DNA from: Sergeia podlipaevii
Lineage: Eukaryota; Euglenozoa; Kinetoplastea; Trypanosomatida; Trypanosomatidae
Direction of reading: 5' to 3'
Assembly (NCBI GenBank): GCA_030849805.1
Contig: JASANZ010002191.1
Coordinates: forward strand, 1 to 64,000
DNA length: 64,000 bases
In this document: positions 17,635 to 27,963 of the stretch, piece by piece
Numbering within the stretch: position 1 is the stretch's first letter
How the letters are laid out: every line of letters starts with the position of its first letter
The notes under the pieces: model-generated
Told to the model about the DNA's origin: nothing
Databases searched by the model: none
Seen by the model: the letters and a program-made list of their open reading frames with translations, nothing else
Translations under genes and position numbers: made by a program

Positions 17635-18262
17635 GTTATTCTTTGCTTTGTCTTCCCCCCTCCCCCCTATTCTATATCAAAGATTGTGCACTGCAATAGA
17701 CCACAATAAAGAAGTAAAAGGAGAGAGAGAAATACACGCGTATTTTCCCCTTTCGGCTCGTTCTCTCTCCCTTCCTTGCAGAAAAAAAAAAATGAAACGC
17801 GTGAATGAAGTACTACTGCCCACGTACGGAGAAAAAGACACAGAAACAGATCAACCAAAAAAAAAAAGGAGAGAAAGGAGGAAGAGAAAAAAAAAAGAAT
17901 GAGAATTAGTGATTCTTTACCACAGACACCCCCGGTGTAAATATCCTTAAAAAAAAAAAAAATGGTACACAAACATACCTTAGGCACGACTCATTAAGAG
18001 AGATCAGGGTAGCCAAATCCATGATTTACTCACCTCATCACTTTTTTCTTTCTTTCTTTTCCCGCTTGGATTGTTTCCTTTTTTTTTTGCTGTTCCTTCA
18101 TAGGTTCCAGCATAATGACACACGCATGCAATAAAGACTCCCAAAAGCTGCAGGTAGATCGCATCTACACACACACATATATATATACTAAAATAGTCAA
18201 CTCCATCGCACCTCCATAACCTCGCCCCCATTGCCTTTCACAGCGGCTCGTAGCACTATTAC
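17635..18262. other. Spacer
   Basis: C-rich run on the + strand at 17653-17668 (G-rich in the transcript leader), the acceptor for the double-RING gene, and A13 tracts near 17949. No gene seen. Confidence 0.65.
17691..17737 (-). promoter_or_regulatory. Predicted spliced-leader acceptor for the double-RING gene
   Basis: On the - strand, a T/C-rich region including a CT repeat ends in CTATTGCAG, with AG at 17692-17691. The leader is 56 bases. Confidence 0.6.
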
Positions 18263-18607
18263 TTATCCCATAAGAAGTGCGAATACAATAAGCACCATAT
18301 TAGCTAAGATAAGAGGCCAGCGCAGCAGTGTGCGCACAGAAGCCAAAAGCATCGTAAGCTGCATACGCACTGACACCCCTTGCGAAGTGCTGATAGTAGT
18401 GCTCGGGCTATCAAATGGACTCGGGCCACCAAGCCCTACATCACTAAATGCCGGTTGCTGCTGCTGCTGCAGCTCATAAGATGAGCTCCGCTGTAGATGA
18501 GGAGTCGCAAGACCTAGTTTTGAAAGAAAGCGCCTTTCAGAAAGAATGGCAAGTGCGTTCAGGCACAACACAACAGCCGAAAACATACTATACAATGAGA
18601 GAACCAT
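18263..18607 (-). CDS. YOS1: YOS1 / IER3IP1 homologue (ER-Golgi transport)
   Basis: A 114-residue small membrane protein. The N-terminus matches the Yos1/IER3IP1 family: a hydrophobic segment with LYSMFSAVVLCLNALAIL, followed by the conserved RRFLSKLG. The C-terminal half has the family's SVRTLLRWPLILANMVLIVF segment, a second membrane helix. Between them lies a Gln/Ser/Pro insert of about 40 residues with a poly-Gln run, making the protein longer than the roughly 80 residues of yeast Yos1. Yos1 binds Yip1/Yif1 and is needed for COPII vesicle traffic from ER to Golgi. Identification is from remembered family motifs and is strong because both ends match. Confidence 0.85.
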   Translation of the reverse strand: MVLSLYSMFSAVVLCLNALAILSERRFLSKLGLATPHLQRSSSYELQQQQQPAFSDVGLGGPSPFDSPSTTISTSQGVSVRMQLTMLLASVRTLLRWPLILANMVLIVFALLMG

Positions 18608-19284
18608 GTGTCTCGCACAGGCCTCTTTACTACTTCGAAATCCTATATATGTACACTTTACTGCTCCTAACAGTCAACTGCCGTAGCTTCCCAAACCCTT
18701 TAAAAAAAAAAATATATATATCTACTAGAACAAGCAATGAATCAGAAGTAAAGAAAAAAAAAAAATGAAGACAAATAAAAAAGCAGGTGACGCTTATCTT
18801 TTCTTGGTGTCCTAGTGAACTCTAAAGGGTAGAATTAAACGTGGCAAAACAACGAGATAAGAAGGAGGCAATTAAAATAAATGATAATGATAATACATCA
18901 CTCAATATGATGAAAAGAGAAGAGCGAGCACTCTTTTTTATTCAATAGTAGAGTCTCAACTAGATTATTCAACGTCTGTCATGGGTAACAAATGTATAAT
19001 TGAAAGTAGTGTTTTAGATAGCCTCCATTTTGTTCCCCAAGCAACATGGAAAAAAAAAAAAGTTATCAACTCCACACATAACAACGTAAGGCACGAAAGA
19101 ATTCACTGACATGAGCATCGCAAGTAACTTGCCTGTCTTTCCAAATCTATCCAAGACGCCGTTACAGCAACAGGAAGGCACCCTCAAATATTTATGTATA
19201 TAAAAGAAGAGTGTTTCTATGTAATGTAGGGAACCTCCAACACGCTTCGGGCGGCCTCTTTCCTTCCCCTACGCACCTGTAGCT
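18608..19284. other. Spacer
   Basis: AT-rich with A12-type homopolymers at about 18702-18712, 18759-18766 and 19050-19060. No gene recognised. Confidence 0.65.
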
Positions 19285-20955
19285 TCATTCGTCATCTAGC
19301 AGCTCATTCTTCACCACTGCCCTGTCACTCTCCGCATCACCTGGCTCGTTCTTCGCGTGTTGCGTCATAGGCTCCCCAGTCTCATCGCTATCACCATTAT
19401 CGTCTCCTCCAGCAACGATGCGCACGTGCACATCACCCACAACGACTAGCTCAGTACCTAACGCAAGCTTGTGAGTATCACCAAGTACCCAGCGCCTTCC
19501 GCATACACGGACGCCGTTACCTGCGTAGTTCAGCAGCCATGCCTCAAACTCCTTCGGGGTCTTTTCATGAAACTCAGCAGCGTCTTCACTCTCCTCTCTG
19601 CCACCCTCCTCACTATCATCGCCCTCCCCCTCGCGCTCATCATCTGCGTTGTGGTGTTCACCGCAGCCACCACCATTACGCTCCGCAAAGCAGCTGCGTA
19701 GCTGACGCCGCGCAGGGCGTAGAACAATGCTAAACTGGTGCTGTGAGAGAAACTCGGGGTGCTTCGTGAAGCGTGCAAGACCACCGTGAATGTACACCGT
19801 CGTGCCGCTGGGCGTTGCCTGTGGCCCACCAAATTTGCCAAAACTCGTGCAGCGCGTCGTAAGAGGAACACGATCTGTAGCGCCTGGGACAGAAGTAGAC
19901 GTGATAATCACCGCAAACTGACAAGGCGAAGCATGAGGCAGCCCATTCGCGCTGGTCACTGGCAAAGCTGCCGCGGCGCACGCAGTGCGAACCCAGCCAA
20001 GATCCTTCAGCGCGTCCAAGGTGGCTCCCGGCAGCTTGCGGCTGTCAGCGTATGGGCTACAGGTATTGATTGTTCCTGCAGGCACCACGTGATCGGTTTG
20101 CTGACCACAGGAGCGGAGCTGCACCCAAGGTCTGCGATACAGCTTTGCAAGCGTGTCAAGCAGCTCCACCTTGGACTCTACACCTTCTTCTGCGCCAGAT
20201 ACAAAAAGCCCGGCTTGACGGAGATCATCCACTTCGCGCGACCAAGGATCTGGAGACGCCTTGAGCGTGTCCAGAAAGTCTTCTTCTGGGCGAGCTCGCT
20301 TCCTGCTAAGCGCGCCTATATTGACCGTCGTGGTGGCGCCTGCGTCGACCAAGGTCGCAGACGGGGCTGAGTAGTTGATCTCACGCAGCTTCTTCCATGC
20401 GAGAAGATTGATGAAGTGAGTACTCATTATCACCGCGGACTCCTCATCAGAAAGCTTGGCACGTGCCTTGAGTGCACAGAGCTCTTCAACAATAGCTGCC
20501 GAGGAGAACTTTCCTTCCTGCAGCACAGTGGCACTCATACCCGCCGCCAGAAGCCGATTGGAAGAAACAAGAGAGGCAAGCGTGGACATCAAGGCACCAC
20601 CAGCGCCACTTTTCCTGCCTAACGTAACCTGCTGCTGCTGCTGCCCCTGACCACGCTCAGCGACAGTCTCGGCGCAGTGAAGCCGTGACACATCAGCGAT
20701 TCCCCAGTGAGAAGACTCCACGTTCACAGCATCGGCTACAGCGTCCCATACAGTGACTGGCAAAGAACCCTGAGGGACCTTGGGGAGAAGTTCGGGAAAC
20801 AGGTAGAGAGGTGGCTCGTAGGTGGTAGCGTGAGAAAGATGAAGAACACAGTCACCGAGGATCGATGGAGGTGCTTCTAGTGGTGCGGTCGCAGCGCGGC
20901 CCGTTGCACGCAGGTGGCTGCTACTATCAGACGCTAGTGCTGCTGCGCTGTTCAT
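19285..20955 (-). CDS. FHA-domain protein, MCRS1-like
   Basis: A 556-residue protein. Its C-terminal third (about 373-517) has a forkhead-associated domain pattern: FGKFGG in place of the LGR motif, a following VYIHGG strand, SQHQFSIV as the Ser/Gln recognition strand and NGVRVCGRRW as the final strands. A Glu/Asp-rich insert splits it. The N-terminal region has scattered Trp-containing helices (VTVWDAVADAVN, and DPWSREVDDL later) that recall the MCRS_N region of microspherule protein 1, a subunit of INO80/NSL chromatin complexes. FHA is reasonably clear; MCRS1 orthology is tentative. The C-terminus is acidic. The frame runs 43 hydrophobic codons upstream, but the ATG at 20955 lies just after an acceptor, so that extension is excluded. 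Confidence 0.75.
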   Translation of the reverse strand: MNSAAALASDSSSHLRATGRAATAPLEAPPSILGDCVLHLSHATTYEPPLYLFPELLPKVPQGSLPVTVWDAVADAVNVESSHWGIADVSRLHCAETVAERGQGQQQQQVTLGRKSGAGGALMSTLASLVSSNRLLAAGMSATVLQEGKFSSAAIVEELCALKARAKLSDEESAVIMSTHFINLLAWKKLREINYSAPSATLVDAGATTTVNIGALSRKRARPEEDFLDTLKASPDPWSREVDDLRQAGLFVSGAEEGVESKVELLDTLAKLYRRPWVQLRSCGQQTDHVVPAGTINTCSPYADSRKLPGATLDALKDLGWVRTACAAAALPVTSANGLPHASPCQFAVIITSTSVPGATDRVPLTTRCTSFGKFGGPQATPSGTTVYIHGGLARFTKHPEFLSQHQFSIVLRPARRQLRSCFAERNGGGCGEHHNADDEREGEGDDSEEGGREESEDAAEFHEKTPKEFEAWLLNYAGNGVRVCGRRWVLGDTHKLALGTELVVVGDVHVRIVAGGDDNGDSDETGEPMTQHAKNEPGDAESDRAVVKNELLDDE

Positions 20956-21592
20956 TCTTGCTTGTAGAAAAAAAAAAAATTTCCCTTCAGAAAAGAATGC
21001 TAATTCCCCAAAAAAGACTATCAGGCGCAATGTGTCAAAGGAAAAAGACCAAACGGTGCCAATACACACGTTATATATACACAAAGACAGAAGGGTAGCT
21101 GATAGAAGTATCCCCCGCCAAGTGCTTTCCTTTATTTTCTCTCTCTCTCTCTATATATATATATGCTAGTCCTCCTCCTTTATTCAATACTCTGCTAAAA
21201 TGAAACAAGAGTACAGATAGCCAGTGCAAGGCAGAAAGCACCTCCCGCTTAGCGTAGTCAGCTCCTCTTATATAATTGATCTATTGATTTCTGCATAATG
21301 GGTCCGTTAAAATAAAGTGGAAAAAGAAGAAAAAGCATTCGCGCAAGTTGCAACAGGTTTAATAGGATATGAGCATTCTCGATCAGGCGCGATAGCAAAA
21401 AGAGAGGGGAAAAGGAGCACAACTGCCTTATATGGATGGATTGCATATTTTTTTAAAAAAATGAAACTCATTTGCGCTTTCACTCATAAAACAACAACAA
21501 CAAAAAGAGAGTAAAGAAGTATACTTTCAACATATCCATCTGCCCTCGCCTCGCTTGCTCGCTGTTTCAATCGTGCACACACACACACACAC
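20956..21592. other. Spacer
   Basis: AT-rich. It has a CT/TA run (21138-21165), a T7A7 palindrome (21448-21461) and a CA run near 21576-21590 close to the p115 gene's stop. No gene seen. Confidence 0.65.
20961..20980 (-). promoter_or_regulatory. Predicted spliced-leader acceptor, five bases from the start codon
   Basis: A T12 tract on the - strand leads to CTACAAG (AG at 20962-20961) and then CAAGA and the ATG at 20955. Confidence 0.55.
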
Positions 21593-24500
21593 CTATCGCA
21601 GGTCAGCTAGAGGATCAGCGGGGTAGTTGCCATCTTCGGGCATGCAGGCAAACGGATTCTCAGCTGCTTCTTCGTATGGCTCCTGAAAACCTTGCAGTAA
21701 GCCATCAAGCCCTCCACCAGCGCCAGCATCGGCACCAAAAGTAGCAACCACCTCGGTGTGAAGGTCATCGTTCATTGGAGGGGTAAATCTGGTAGTCTCT
21801 TCAGCCAAAGCAAAAGGATTGGCTCCGCACTCCGCCTCAGCCAATGCCTGGGACTCTGAGGCAGAAGGAAGGTCCAGAGAATGAAAGGGCACAGACTGCT
21901 GCTGAATCTCATGGATAGGGTGATCCTTGACACTGTTAACACCCCCCATCGTCGCGCTCTTACTTGAGTCACCAAAAGGATCCATGGCGTTGTCCTTCTC
22001 GTAGATGTTGTTGTCGAGAGACACAAACGGTTGGGTGTCTGCGCGACCAGTAAGCGGATGCGTGCCTGCCGAGCTGCTAGCGCTCGCACTAACATGCTGG
22101 TGAAAATCTAGATGCAGTTGCAACGGTTCCATTGCCTCAGCAAACGGGTTATAGTCGTCGCTCTGTGACTGCCCGCGGCGTCCCTCCACCGCCTGTACGG
22201 CATGCTGTTGCTGCAAAGAAGCAAGCGGGTAGTTCTCAGCAAAGTGCTGCTGCTCTTCACCATGAGGTGGCTGAGAAGCAGAAAGCAAAGGGCACTCCAC
22301 GCACGGGAGTGTCATCTCTTCAGTCATGCCGAATAGTTTGACCGCTGTGTCGTTGGTGTTCATATGTGCAGCTGACTTGTGCGATTCTACCGGCAGCGTA
22401 CGATAATCGTTTTCCGTGTGCACCGTCGTGGCGGCATGGAGTGGAGCAGCCACAGTTGCAGCGGCACCGCTAAGCCCAAATGAAGTGCCCTTGTACGTGT
22501 AGCTGCTCAACGGATCGAACACTTGCAAGTTGCTAGCTGCAGCTGAATGAGACATATCGTCCTCAGGTCTCTGCGGCACCAAGTGCTGTTGCTGCTGCTG
22601 CTGCTGAGTTTCCTTCTGCTGCAGAGGTGCTGGGGGAATCGTAAAGGAGGTCGTCTGATGAGGCTCTTTTGAGTGAGGAACAACTGTCTGTTGTGCATTG
22701 TGTGAAATCACTCCCTGCTGATGTGGTTGCGGTGGTTGATCATCCTGCAGGCTCCAGAATGGATCGGCGGAAGCGAAAGGGGTGTTCTCCACTACAGGAG
22801 CGATGGCGCGGGCAGGAGTCGGACCGGCGGAAGCCATTTTGATGGATTCGCATTCGTTATCCAACTCGGCAACGAGCATAAGAAGCTGAGCTCGCTCAGC
22901 CTTAGTGGCCTCAAGCTCCAATCGTATCTCTCTCAAAGTTCCTTCAGCAGCAGCGGCCGCAGCGGCCACCTCTTTTTCAAAGGCTGCAGTGCTTGCGGCA
23001 GCACGACGGGAGACCTCTTCCTGCTGCTGCTGCTGCTGATGTTCTGATTGTGCCCGAAGTTGACTCTCCATCATGCTGAGAGTATGCACGAGCTGCTCGT
23101 GTTCCTCGTCTTTGGCTTCAAGAGCTTCCTCCAGCAAGCGCACGCTATCACGGAGGTCTTCTTCTACGGCACTGGAACCCACTGCCGCTGCTGCTTCACT
23201 CTCACGACGCTTCTGCAACTCCTGTTGAAACGCGTTTTGCTGCTGCTGTAATGCTTGAGTGTGCGCCTCTCGCTCGCGCTGAAAGGCACGCTGCTCTTCC
23301 CCACAATCTGCGCGGAGCTTCTCCAGCTCCTGGGCAAGTGCATCACGTGCCAAGGTGAGTTGCTCAATAGTCTTGCGTTGTTCTTGCATCTCGCGCAGCA
23401 TCGTTAGTTCCTCGGTCTTTGCCGCAGAGGTGACATTCTTCATGGAATCAGCGCTAAGATTCTGAAAAGGAGCATTGGAATGTGCCGCCTGAAGTTCGTG
23501 GTGTCGCTTTAACAGCGGTACTTGCTGACCCTCCATTGATGAGTGAGGAGCCACACACAACACATTCTGTGCTTCCTGGTTGCCAGCATTCATCATCGCA
23601 GAGGCAGCAGAAAGACCACCATTACCTACTACGGCAGGTGCAACCAGTCGCGGCTGAAGGTGTGGGTCTTGTGGCATGCCGTTTCCTTGCGCGTGAAGGG
23701 AAGGACGCAGGGATTTGAAGCTGTTAACGGCGTACTTGAGCATACCAACAAACTCTTCGTCATACATGGCGGGTGCAGGCGCCATGAAAGCAACGCTGAT
23801 AGGACGCGACCACTGAGGAGTACTACTACTGACATCAAAGAGGACATTATCAAAGAATACTGAGCCGCCCAGACGAGCACAGAAACGCTCAGCAAGCTCC
23901 GCACGACTAGAGGAGCGAACATGCAGCTGCTGCTGCTCGGTCATGTGCGGTTCAGCGGGGGTGAGAAGACACGCATGAGCGGCGAGTGCGGCACACCAAA
24001 ATCGCACGTTAGCGGGCCCTTCGCGTCCTGCCTGCTCTAGAAAGGCGTCAAACCAGAAATAGAATAGCGCTTGCTTTCCTACATCTGGTGCTGAAGAAGA
24101 CCCTCCTACGCCGCTGCCGCCGGAAACAAAGCGAAGCACCGCCGCTGAGCTCAGTCTAAGCCATACAAACATTGTGCGCACATATGCGCTGAGAACTGTT
24201 GTGTTCACATTCTGGCTTGCATGCCCGCCACATACGCAAAAAAGCAGATACGATACTAGGGCATCAAAGAAGGTCATCGATGATGACAATGGTGGCGTTA
24301 GAGACCCTTGTGCCCCTGCTTGACTCCTCGGTGTTGGTGTCCATGGCACCAAAAGCAGCTGCTCAGCCGCACGGGCAATGGGAAGCAAGGCCCCAAGTAG
24401 ATGCGCTGCGTAATACTTGTTCACGCTGGCGGCTGGCGCCAACAGGGCTGCAGCAAACGCCTGCCCACACTCACACAGCAACTCTCCTCTCCTCGCGCTT

Positions 24501-26275
24501 GGGACTGCAGCATACGCAGCCGGTGACGGCCCTTGAGACCCAACAGGAGCAAGTCCTTTGAAGACAGCATCAGCGAGTTTCGTGTGGCATGCGCTGACGC
24601 TGAGCAACGCGCTGATAAGTTGCACCGTAGCGCCGAGCATGGTGGAGTCCTCCGTTGTAAATAGATACTCCAGCACAGTTCTCAGAGCCTTCCAGTGGGG
24701 CACCTTCTCACCACTCGCAGAGCTAGAAGATATGAGTGTGTCAACGTATGTCGAGAGAAAGTCCTCCACACATGGCGTGCTGGAGTGCATCAGCGTACTC
24801 AATACACGCAGCGCAGCAATGCGAATGGCGTCATCGACCGCGTAGCCGCAAAGCGCAAGAGAAGCTAATGAACGAAGAAGACCGCATTGAAAAAGACTCT
24901 TCTGTGTGATACGCAGCGCAGTTTCCGCAGCCGCCTTCACCTCTGTGCCTGACTGGGCAATGGTCTGCTGCTGCTGCTGTTGTTGCTGAGCATGCTCCTC
25001 GGACTCTTTAAGCAAACAAGAAACAATGCCGATCGACGACAATACAATAGTAGACTGTTGCTCGCTAAGCAGCCCCGTCTTGGGCCCAGAAGTGGCAGTG
25101 CTCACATCACCGCTAGCGGTGTTGATGATGGTGTTTCTCCACTCTGCCAGCTTGCGCGCGGCGACGCCCAAGAGCGGGCACAATCGCCCGCCACAACCCA
25201 TTTGGCAAAACAACTTATGCGTTGCCTTGTTCCCGCGCAGCATGTTGTGAATGATAGAGAGACAGTCCACCACGATCACTCCCCCGCTATCTGCACCACC
25301 TTCTTCATCAATGACGTTAAAAAGACAATCAAACCCGTTTTCAAAAGCAAGAATAGTCTGCAGCTCGTGATCCATCGCAGTGAGCGCAGTTAGCAGAATA
25401 AGCCCCTCGTTCCGCAACATCCCGTCATTGCTTTTATCGTTAAGAACGTCGACAAGAACGCCAACACCATGCGAGGACAGCAGCAAACGGTGAGTTGCGG
25501 GCATGTCGAACTCTTGAAGCCGCTGCAGTAACTGCACAATGTGAAAACGATCCCAGAAAACCGATCGGTTGGTGACATCGCGCATCGTTTCCAGCAACTG
25601 GGAGATTTGGTTGACAAGTTCCTGAAGAAACGCGTCGCGCGCGCGCCTCTTCTCACGAGCGGAGATCGGCTCCGGTGGATCTAGCGACGGTGACGAAGAC
25701 GGTAGCTCCATCGCACTGACATCGGTGATGTTCACCAAAATGTGCAAGGTGGGGGAGATGATATCCGCGTCATCAGGGTAGGTGCGTAGCAACGCTGCCA
25801 ACTTGCTAACTTCCTTCGCCTCCATCACAAAAGGCAAGTCTGCGCATGTGCTGAGCTCCTTGAGCGCATCGCGAAGGTCCTGCACAATCGTGCACGTCTC
25901 CACACGCATCAGAAGCGTGCGGGTCTGTGCGGCTTCCTTGCTCGCTAGATACGACGCGATCCTGTCTGCAGAGGAGTTATGTTGTGAGGTCCCTTTATGT
26001 GTTGGTGCCATTGCTAATGAACGTGGCGGAACTGAAGACGCTTGCGCTGACTTTGGAGATGTCCCGCAGTTTACTGTGGTTCCCTGTGACTGAAGCGTAC
26101 CGTCGGAGCTGCGAGTAATGATAGTTGGCCGTAGCTGTATACCTTCATCTTCTTCCTTTCCCTCTTGCTTTCCCATAGGTGCCGCAGAGAATTCGTCCTC
26201 CTTGGCTGCGTTGCTATTTTTTGGTGGAGGATGGACTACCCGCTGCCCAAGAACGGCTTTAAACAGAAGGCTCAT
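21593..26275 (-). CDS. USO1: p115/Uso1-like vesicle tether with DPF/NPF-rich tail
   Basis: A 1560-residue protein. The N-terminal half (about 80-860) is an armadillo-type helical array resembling the p115/Uso1 head: MLRNEGLILLTALT, ILAFENGFDCLF and GGVIVVDCLSIIHNML match the conserved segment of p115. A coiled coil follows (about 945-1165, with Gln-rich stretches), as in p115. The tail (1168-1560) is unlike p115. It is Gln/Ser-rich and carries DPF/NPF-type tripeptides near 1168, 1375, 1430, 1485 and 1541, motifs that bind the AP-2 appendage or EH domains in endocytic adaptors. p115 tethers ER-Golgi and intra-Golgi vesicles; the tail suggests an added link to clathrin adaptors (inference). Many CAG/CTG runs encode poly-Gln. 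The ATG at 26275 lies five bases after a predicted acceptor. Confidence 0.85.
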   Translation of the reverse strand: MSLLFKAVLGQRVVHPPPKNSNAAKEDEFSAAPMGKQEGKEEDEGIQLRPTIITRSSDGTLQSQGTTVNCGTSPKSAQASSVPPRSLAMAPTHKGTSQHNSSADRIASYLASKEAAQTRTLLMRVETCTIVQDLRDALKELSTCADLPFVMEAKEVSKLAALLRTYPDDADIISPTLHILVNITDVSAMELPSSSPSLDPPEPISAREKRRARDAFLQELVNQISQLLETMRDVTNRSVFWDRFHIVQLLQRLQEFDMPATHRLLLSSHGVGVLVDVLNDKSNDGMLRNEGLILLTALTAMDHELQTILAFENGFDCLFNVIDEEGGADSGGVIVVDCLSIIHNMLRGNKATHKLFCQMGCGGRLCPLLGVAARKLAEWRNTIINTASGDVSTATSGPKTGLLSEQQSTIVLSSIGIVSCLLKESEEHAQQQQQQQQTIAQSGTEVKAAAETALRITQKSLFQCGLLRSLASLALCGYAVDDAIRIAALRVLSTLMHSSTPCVEDFLSTYVDTLISSSSASGEKVPHWKALRTVLEYLFTTEDSTMLGATVQLISALLSVSACHTKLADAVFKGLAPVGSQGPSPAAYAAVPSARRGELLCECGQAFAAALLAPAASVNKYYAAHLLGALLPIARAAEQLLLVPWTPTPRSQAGAQGSLTPPLSSSMTFFDALVSYLLFCVCGGHASQNVNTTVLSAYVRTMFVWLRLSSAAVLRFVSGGSGVGGSSSAPDVGKQALFYFWFDAFLEQAGREGPANVRFWCAALAAHACLLTPAEPHMTEQQQLHVRSSSRAELAERFCARLGGSVFFDNVLFDVSSSTPQWSRPISVAFMAPAPAMYDEEFVGMLKYAVNSFKSLRPSLHAQGNGMPQDPHLQPRLVAPAVVGNGGLSAASAMMNAGNQEAQNVLCVAPHSSMEGQQVPLLKRHHELQAAHSNAPFQNLSADSMKNVTSAAKTEELTMLREMQEQRKTIEQLTLARDALAQELEKLRADCGEEQRAFQREREAHTQALQQQQNAFQQELQKRRESEAAAAVGSSAVEEDLRDSVRLLEEALEAKDEEHEQLVHTLSMMESQLRAQSEHQQQQQQEEVSRRAAASTAAFEKEVAAAAAAAEGTLREIRLELEATKAERAQLLMLVAELDNECESIKMASAGPTPARAIAPVVENTPFASADPFWSLQDDQPPQPHQQGVISHNAQQTVVPHSKEPHQTTSFTIPPAPLQQKETQQQQQQQHLVPQRPEDDMSHSAAASNLQVFDPLSSYTYKGTSFGLSGAAATVAAPLHAATTVHTENDYRTLPVESHKSAAHMNTNDTAVKLFGMTEEMTLPCVECPLLSASQPPHGEEQQHFAENYPLASLQQQHAVQAVEGRRGQSQSDDYNPFAEAMEPLQLHLDFHQHVSASASSSAGTHPLTGRADTQPFVSLDNNIYEKDNAMDPFGDSSKSATMGGVNSVKDHPIHEIQQQSVPFHSLDLPSASESQALAEAECGANPFALAEETTRFTPPMNDDLHTEVVATFGADAGAGGGLDGLLQGFQEPYEEAAENPFACMPEDGNYPADPLADLR

Positions 26276-27054
26276 TTACACTGACGGTGATAATGTGAAA
26301 AGAGAAAAGAAGAAGGGGGGAAATATATCAAACTATTCAGTAGCAATAATTTTTAATGGATACAAATGTCTTCACTATATTTTTGTTTGTCTTTTGATGT
26401 GAAAATGTGTGCTCACTATCAATATATATGTTCGATAGTAGAAAAAAAAAGAAGGTGCGAAGTGATTTTGAACTGAGATGCTTTCAGCAAAAAGCCCTGG
26501 CGCACACTCGCTCACACACACACACACACAAACAAACTAACAAAAAAATAGTAATAATAATATCAAACACTGAAAAGCCACTACGAAAAAAAAAAAGAAG
26601 AGGCAGTGTTAAAAATGTAAAAGTAATGTACTAGAGCTAAATGAATAGTAAAAAAGCATAAGAAAGAAGAGGGGGAAAAAAAGCAGAAGTTGTAAAAAGA
26701 GATAACTTTTGTAATAGACACAGCGATGCTCCTATTCTCTTCTAAGCAATAGAGAGATTCGTTTTTTTAAAAAAAATAAAAAAAATGTACTACTTGGCAA
26801 AACCAACATGTACAGGAAACAACAACAAAAAAAAATGGCACAATTGGACCCATTTACGCAGCAAGCTCTTCAATAATATATAGATATATGGTTGTAATGA
26901 ATATATAGATATGCATACTTAGCTATCAGTCTTGCTATTTACTTATTATTCTGTTAAACGATCTATTTTTACCAAAAGAAAACGGCAACAACAACAACAA
27001 CAACAACAAGAAGAAAAAAAAGCAGGAGTGATGAGCGACTCCACATCATCTTGC
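26276..27054. other. Spacer
   Basis: AT-rich. It has a CA run (26514-26529), a T7A8 palindrome (26762-26776) and a CAA repeat (26986-27009) just before the NOP53 gene's stop. No gene seen. Confidence 0.65.
26281..26321 (-). promoter_or_regulatory. Predicted spliced-leader acceptor, five bases from the start codon
   Basis: On the - strand, a C6 and T/C tract (about 26321-26297) is followed by CACCGTCAG (AG at 26282-26281), then TGTAA and the ATG at 26275. Confidence 0.6.
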
Positions 27055-27963
27055 CTAAAAGCTTGTTTCCGGTAGAACACCAAACGCCTCACGCTTGACG
27101 CGCACTTCGCCCTTGGGCTTCAGAATCTTACGCTTGTTGTATGTGTGACGCATGCGGGCAGGCACAAGATTGCGCTCCTCAAGAGACTTCATACGCTCCA
27201 GAGCTGGGTGCACGAAGCCACCGCTCATGTGCCGCAGTGAGCCTACAAGCTTATCGCTCGGTGTCACATCAACGGCCAGTGGTGTGTGGTAGTGTCGGCC
27301 GTAGTGCTTGATCTGCATATTTTTCTTCTTTGCCTCGCGACGCTTCAGACGCAGCTTGTCACGCTTTTCCTGCTTCTTGGTGTGCTCCTCGAGAATGGCG
27401 TCCAACTTTTCCGTATCTTTTGCCACCACATCCCGCTTGGGGTGACGGCGGTGTGTAAGGGCGTGCTTGAACTCTAGTGCCGTTCCCTTCTTACCTAGCT
27501 TCTTCGCCTTCTTCTCCTTCTTTTTCTTTTCTTTCTCCTTCTTCTTGGATTCCTCCTGTGTGAGCTTCTTCTTGGGCTTCTCGGGTGCCGTCTCCGCCAC
27601 CGGGTCCTCCCATGTCTTATCAGCTGACATATTACCCACAATCTTCATATCACGACCGAGGCTCATCATCTTGACAAACTTCTCATCTTGTTTCTTTTTT
27701 TTCTCAAGTCTCTTCACCGCCACCTTTAGAGCCGCTTGGTGGGCCTCATCCTCTGGATTGTAACTCTGGCCAGCTAGTGGCAGTGCTACGGCGGGGCGAT
27801 TGTTGGGGCGGATTACGGCGTACTTGCGCTTACGTGGCGCGGCGCTCTTTGAGGGGAGTACATCTGGAGTCACCTTCCAGCCCTGCGCTACACGTACCAT
27901 CTGAGGGCGGTGAATAGCCTTCGTTCCACTCTCGGCAGACCAGAGATCGCGCTTCTTGGTCAT
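27055..27963 (-). CDS. NOP53: NOP53 (GLTSCR2/PICT1) homologue, 60S biogenesis
   Basis: A 302-residue, strongly basic protein. The family core is visible: an N-terminal KKRDLWSAE segment, the PAVALPLAGQSYNP motif at about 57-70 and the following EDEAHQAALKVAVKRL helix. Long Lys/Glu-rich helices come next, and a conserved-looking C-terminal region with LVPARMRHTYNKRKIL. Nop53 is a nucleolar factor that brings the Mtr4/exosome to the 7S/5.8S rRNA precursor and joins 5S-containing 60S particles. The first true ATG is at 27963; the five codons before it begin with GTG. It sits next to another basic nucleolar-type gene. Confidence 0.85.
   Translation of the reverse strand: MTKKRDLWSAESGTKAIHRPQMVRVAQGWKVTPDVLPSKSAAPRKRKYAVIRPNNRPAVALPLAGQSYNPEDEAHQAALKVAVKRLEKKKKQDEKFVKMMSLGRDMKIVGNMSADKTWEDPVAETAPEKPKKKLTQEESKKKEKEKKKKEKKAKKLGKKGTALEFKHALTHRRHPKRDVVAKDTEKLDAILEEHTKKQEKRDKLRLKRREAKKKNMQIKHYGRHYHTPLAVDVTPSDKLVGSLRHMSGGFVHPALERMKSLEERNLVPARMRHTYNKRKILKPKGEVRVKREAFGVLPETSF

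Noticed and set aside
20956..21084. Hydrophobic 43-codon extension of the FHA protein
   Set aside because: It crosses a T12 tract and an acceptor five bases before the ATG at 20955.
21600..26200. Many open frames on the + strand opposite the p115 gene
   Set aside because: Antisense shadows of a long, GC-richer coding region; no family match and no acceptor at their starts.
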